Of a DNA stretch of 64,000 nt, positions 59,231 through 64,000 are shown piece after piece; the stretch's first letter is position 1, and each line of letters opens with the position of its first letter. The stretch covers positions 26,312,501 to 26,376,500 of the forward strand of contig CM027377.1 of assembly GCA_015680905.1 (NCBI GenBank). Direction: 5' to 3'. Made by a program: the position numbers and the translations under genes. The notes beneath the pieces were generated by a model, which saw nothing but the letters and a program-made list of their open reading frames with translations, did no database searches and was not told the origin of the DNA. The stretch is from Coptis chinensis. Its lineage: Eukaryota; Streptophyta; Magnoliopsida; Ranunculales; Ranunculaceae.

Positions 59231-60930
59231 GCAAGCATAAAATTAGATCTAACTACGGAAGGAATTATGAGGACTCGAATTTTATTATTATCTTAAGCAT
59301 TAGGGTTGAACAACATATGCCTAAAGTGCTTTGCTAGCGTAGCGATGAAGCTAGGAATACGTGTGCATAAACCAACGGCCAGTCACAAGATAGATATGAG
59401 GGAGGATTTCCGTGCAAGCCGCGGTTCTAATTAAGTAACCTCAATCTTTCAAGTTTCCTAGACACCATTGGAATATGATTAAGATTTATGGAATTAAAAT
59501 TTATGCAAAAAGGTGATTTTATTTTTAATTAATTTTTTAATTTTTTTAATTTAATTTAATTTAATTTTTTTTTTTTTTTTAAAGATTTTTATGCAAGGTT
59601 TAAAATACAAACATACAAATATGATCTACTCATACAATACTAGGTGCAGTAGCATGTGAAGGTACTCTACTAAATGCATTATAGCTATCATGAATAGGCA
59701 AGCTTGTGTCATCGATAAATATTTCCATACGATGCGAGGGCAAATATACATCGATGTCGTATATATGCAGCTAATTTGTAAATCGATATTACGTAAATGT
59801 ATATCAAGCGGTAATAGGTGAATTTGAATCACTCATGCATTATCTAAATACCTTAGCATCTGAATCACGATTATACATCACATGAGAATAGATGACAAAA
59901 CTAAACATGCAAAGTATTATACCTAAACTAAAATCGACTCTTGTATTGCATAATAAATCGATTTCGACAATACTCATTGAAGTTGCGAGATGTCTATAGA
60001 AGCGGCTTTACCCGTAGGGTTTAGAAACAACTTACCCAACTAAGATTTTAACCCTCGTTGGAATGTTCTCCTCTTTCTTGACAAAATCGACATATTAGAC
60101 AAGACCGGTAATGCATTATCGTGAAATATCAAACATTTAACAAGCAACATTTATCGTTAGAAAGACATATACCCATACCAAAACAATACCATTAATATGT
60201 AAATATACATTCATATGCAATTCATGTCCGTGTGTAATCTTATATAAATATTTACGGTATCAAATTTGATTCATGCATAATTGAGGGCTAAAGCTTAAAT
60301 AATAATCCATAAATTTTTCCTAATACTATATACATGGCATACATGCAGAAAAACATAATAATAATAATATAAATAAATTACAATAATACTGAAAAAATTG
60401 GAAACTGTAGCTTCCGGGCGTTTTAAGCCGGAAATGGATATGAAACAAAGCGTTTGATTAAATTATTGCGCGCGATTAATCCCAAAAGGATTATCAATTT
60501 TTTCGATCTTGGACCAAATATTTAGGCACTGGAAAGGATCAAGGTGGATCGGGGAGATGTTGGTGGCTGAAAATGAGCAAAAACTGAAGAAATTAAAAGG
60601 AGGGGAATGGGGGTCCAGCTCAGATCTTGCGACTCGACGTTATATGGCGCCGCGTGGCGTCATTTTATAGAATGACTTGAATTTTCTCGAAGTCTTTATA
60701 ATTTGCTGCAATGATGTTTCTCCAGTCCTAACTTTTGGGAACTTGAAAGTGGAGCGAAATTTTTTTTTAGCGCGAGGTTGTTTCTGAGGCAAAAATACGA
60801 AAAAACACAAAAAATAAAACAAAAAAATGGTAAAAGGAAGAAGAGAATGGGGGTTCCCCTTGATTGACTTGATCAACTTCGATCTTTAGCATGTACAAGT
60901 TCTATGGCTTTAGAGAACATTACTTAGAGT
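58157..60930 (-). repeat. left arm of a large inverted duplication (Athila 5' end)
   Basis: Paired with 61259-64000. Anchor matches: 'gaggttacttaattagaacc' (62730s) with its reverse complement at 59428; 'gacacaagcttgcctattca' (62470) with 59695; 'ggttgcttcatggacaaagg' (63660) with the 58493 region. The midpoint is constant near 61.09 kb. Contents are the probable 5' LTR and leader (59.3-60.9 kb) and the start of gag. Confidence 0.92.
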
Positions 60931-61258
60931 TTTGAACTTCTAGAATTTGATATATGTCTTTAATTCTTTTTAGTAATTTGTAAATTTTCTTTTAAATTTG
61001 CATTTGATTTCAAACTTAAATGTTTTGCTTTAATGTTTTATTAATAGGAAGAAAACCTAGCATTATTTATAACCTTACTCCTTAAGTTCCTTATTGTAAC
61101 ATCAATTTGTAGTTGTTCTATACTTTAGGTAGTTCGAATCCTTATTCATTAAAAGCGAAATCATGAGTGATTTAAGGTACTTTGAGTGCTTTTTCACCAA
61201 TTTAGAGAGTTAAAACTCAAAGTAGTCTCAAGCATATATCAAATGTTAGGCATTTTCT
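60931..61258. other. spacer of the inverted duplication
   Basis: About 330 A/T-rich bases with no inverted partner beyond short words. It contains a small dyad around 'actttgag...ctcaaagt' (61182-61221). No ORF. Confidence 0.6.
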
Positions 61259-64000
61259 TTGTTCTAAAGCCATAGAACTTGTGCTAAAGATCGGAAGTTG
61301 CATCAAGGGGAACCCCATTCTCTTTCTTCCTTCGTTTCATTTGTTTTGTTTTCATTCGTTTTTTTTTTTTTTTGGTATTTTTTTTTATTTTTTGCCTCGT
61401 AAACAAACACATTAAGCTAAAAAAAAATTTCGTTCTACTTTACCGAGGGTACCAAAAGTTAGGACTGGGAAACATCATTGCAGCAAATTATAAGACTTAC
61501 GTGAAAATTGGAAAGTCATACGAAAAAAAAAGACCAGCGTCTTGTACAGGTGGAGTCGGCGTCTTCTTGAGTGGGACCAGCGTCCTCGGGGGTTAATTTT
61601 TTCATTTTTTTGCTCTTTTCAGCCACCAACATCTCGGATCCACCTTGATCCTTTTCGGGCCTAAATATTTGATCACGTACGGAAAAATTCGATAATCCTT
61701 TGGGATTAATCGTCGCGTCGGCAATCGAAAGCGAAACTTTCATATCTTTACTGAAAATATTCGATAAGCTTTGGGGAAGCTTCTGAGGTTCAATTTTCAG
61801 TATTATTGTAATTTTTTATATTATTATTATTATTTTTTCTGCATGTATGCCATGTATATAGTATTAGGAAAAATTTATGGATTATTATTTAAGCTTTAGC
61901 CTCGAATTATGCATGAATCAAATTTTGTATACGGTAAATATTTATATCACGATTACGGACATGAATTGCATATGAATGTATATTTACATATTAATGGTAT
62001 TGTGTTTTGCATGGGTATATGTCTTTTCATTATAAATGTTTCTTGTTAAATGTTTGATATTTCTCTCATTATCATTACCGCGGTCTTGTCTAATAAGTCG
62101 ATTTTGTCAAGAAAGGAGAACATTCAGCGAGGGTTAAAATCTTAGTTGGGTAAGTTGTTTCTAAACCTACGGGGTAAAGCTGCTCTCTATGGGACATTCG
62201 CAATCTCAATGAGTATTGTCGAAATCGATTTATTATGCAATACAAAATTAAGTATTTTATTTTTAGGTATAAAACTTTGCATGTTTAGTTTTGTCATCTA
62301 TTAGCATTATGTATCTTGTATTAGGTATGCTAATGTATTTAGATCGTATGAGTGATTCAAATTCACCTATTCTTGTTGATATACATTTCGTAATATCGAT
62401 TTACAAATTAAGCGTACATATCATTATTCTTGATGTATATTTGCATGCATTATGGAAATATTTATCGATGACACAAGCTTGCCTATTCATATAGCTATCA
62501 TTATGAGTAAAGTACCTTCACATGCTCTTGCACCTAGTATTGTATTGTATGAGTATTTGTATGTTTGTATGTTTGTATTTTAAACCTTGCATAAATCTTA
62601 AAAAAAAAAAAAAAAAAATTAAATTAAAAAAAATAAAAAAAAATTAAAAATTTAATACCACCTTTGCATAAATTTTAATTCCATAAATCTTAATCATATT
62701 CCAATGGTGTCTAGGAAACTTGAAAGATTGAGGTTACTTAATTAGAACCGTGCTTGCGGAAATCCTCCCTCATATCTATCTTGTGACACATTTTGTTGGT
62801 TTATGCACCGCGTATTCTAGCTTCACTTTCGTTAGTTAGCGGCTTAGGCATATGTTGTTCAACCCAATGCTTAAGATAATAATAAAATTGAGTCCTCATA
62901 ATTCATACGTAAGTTAGATCTAATTTTATGCTTGCATGAGATTAAAGGTCTGGTTCCACTAAAGAAATTGAACAAACCTATCGTCGAAAAAAATCGATAA
63001 GCAATTGCGTAAGTTCTCACATAAAAATTGTTCTTCTTTTACGCTAATTACCTTCATCACAATCCCGTTGCCATCAACCCGGTCATTATGGCGGCGATCC
63101 TCCACTGACGAGAGAAGCCCTGCCGGACTTCTATCTTTGCATTCTGGGGAAGGACCTTCTTCTGCATCAAACTTGAGGACATTGTCGGTGATTTTAATTA
63201 TCCCGCCAAAGCGTTTCAGTTTGTTACCAATATATCATGGTTTGGAGCCACGAAAAACCGTACAATCATCTTCGTAGACTTGACAAGTGGCAACAACATT
63301 TCATCATCCGGCCGGTCTCTAAGGAACAACTCTTGCCTAAATTTGTTTCCATTCACTTTAGCGGAAAAAGCATCAATCGGCTAGCGGGACAACAATCACA
63401 ATCCATAGACACATGGAATAAACTAGTTCAAGCTTTTATGTAGCCAGTTTTACACTTTCGAGAAGAAAACAAGCGAAATGCTTGAAAATTCAATTCTTTC
63501 GTCAAAATCCTCATGAATCCGCTACGGAAGCATGGAGTCGTTTTCTTGATCTTACGTTAGAATGTCCTCACCACTGACTAGAAAAAATTTGTCCTTGTTA
63601 GTTCATTCTTTAATGGTGCAGTGCGATCATCAAAAAAAACTCTTGATATAATGAGCGGAGGTTGCTTCATGGACAAAGGAGCTCTTGAAGCTTATACTTT
63701 TCTTGAAAAACAAGCGAAAAAAAGGTACACTGCTTTGGGGGGTAACTTGGCGAGCCGTCTAGATCATCAAAGGATCTTTGTTACAAAAGCCACATCTATT
63801 TTTGAGGTAAAACCGATCACGAAATAAAAAATTTGATAGAATCCTAACTAAAAAAGTAGATGCCCTTGCGGTTCAAGTAAGCGATCAACTACCAAAACCG
63901 GTCATGAGCGTTGACACCACTCTCCTTGTGTCCTTTGTCTTAGTCACGATCATCGATGCATATTGTCCTTGTTATATGCTTCCCCTACTCAACAAGCGGA
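61259..64000 (+). mobile_element. Athila-type fossil, plus strand (copy B), right arm of the inverted duplication
   Basis: Mirror image of 58157-60930. Gag start near 62936 and a gag piece at 63005-63443 (HFIIRPVSKEQLLPKF, NRLAGQQSQSIDTWNKLVQA). Continues past the window end, so its length is unknown. It differs from copy A at many positions (about 10-15% with indels, by eye). Broken. Confidence 0.88.

Overview
This is a stretch of plant nuclear chromosome, most likely from a eudicot. It has GT-AG introns, an auxin-conjugate hydrolase gene of the ILR1 family, a GPI-anchored arabinogalactan-peptide gene, A/T-rich intergenic DNA and many nested plant retroelements and MITEs. I cannot name the species. 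No bacterial, organellar, rRNA or tRNA feature was seen. Only two host genes look whole: an ILR1-like amidohydrolase with five exons (17407-21135, +) and a small AG-peptide gene (22004-22207, -). Everything else is mobile-element fossil, small repeat, or broken piece of host genes.

Layout. 1-1013: A/T-rich DNA with a degenerate minisatellite. 1014 to about 14088: a 13-kb Ty3/gypsy element of the Tat type on the minus strand, with LTRs at both ends, gag, protease, RT, RNase H, a second RNase H and integrase. Between pol and the 3' LTR it carries a plus-strand (antisense) gene in two tandem copies, a set of small hairpins and a six-copy 138-bp tandem array. 14.1-17.3 kb: upstream region of the hydrolase gene, with two MITE-like insertions and a TG-rich minisatellite between inverted repeats. 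17.4-22.3 kb: the two host genes. 23.4-28.2 kb: a Tourist-like MITE, then broken pieces of a glutaredoxin-like gene and a UVSSA-like gene side by side, with an hAT-type element inside the glutaredoxin piece, then A/T-rich tandem repeats.

30459-38806: a second, related Tat-type element with a perfect 5-bp target duplication. It has gag and the antisense gene but no recognisable pol, so it looks like a non-autonomous derivative. A 5'-truncated LINE (30612-33858) sits inside its left LTR with its own 15-bp target duplication. 38.9-40.2 kb: two MITEs and a copy of the hydrolase gene's 3' flank. 40.5-43.3 kb: two pieces of Ty1/copia elements in opposite orientation. 44.7 kb: a broken ZRF1/DnaJ-type gene piece. 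45-52.5 kb: 3' part of an Athila/Tat-like fossil between two inverted 290-bp repeats. 53.6-64 kb: an Athila-type gag-pol fossil on the minus strand, facing a second copy head to head across a 330-bp spacer, forming an inverted duplication with arms longer than 2.7 kb that runs off the window.

The most interesting biology is the antisense gene shared by the two Tat-type elements. It is an N-terminal globular domain followed by a coiled coil, is duplicated in one element, is kept together with gag in the pol-less element, and in each of its three copies is followed by a similar hairpin motif.
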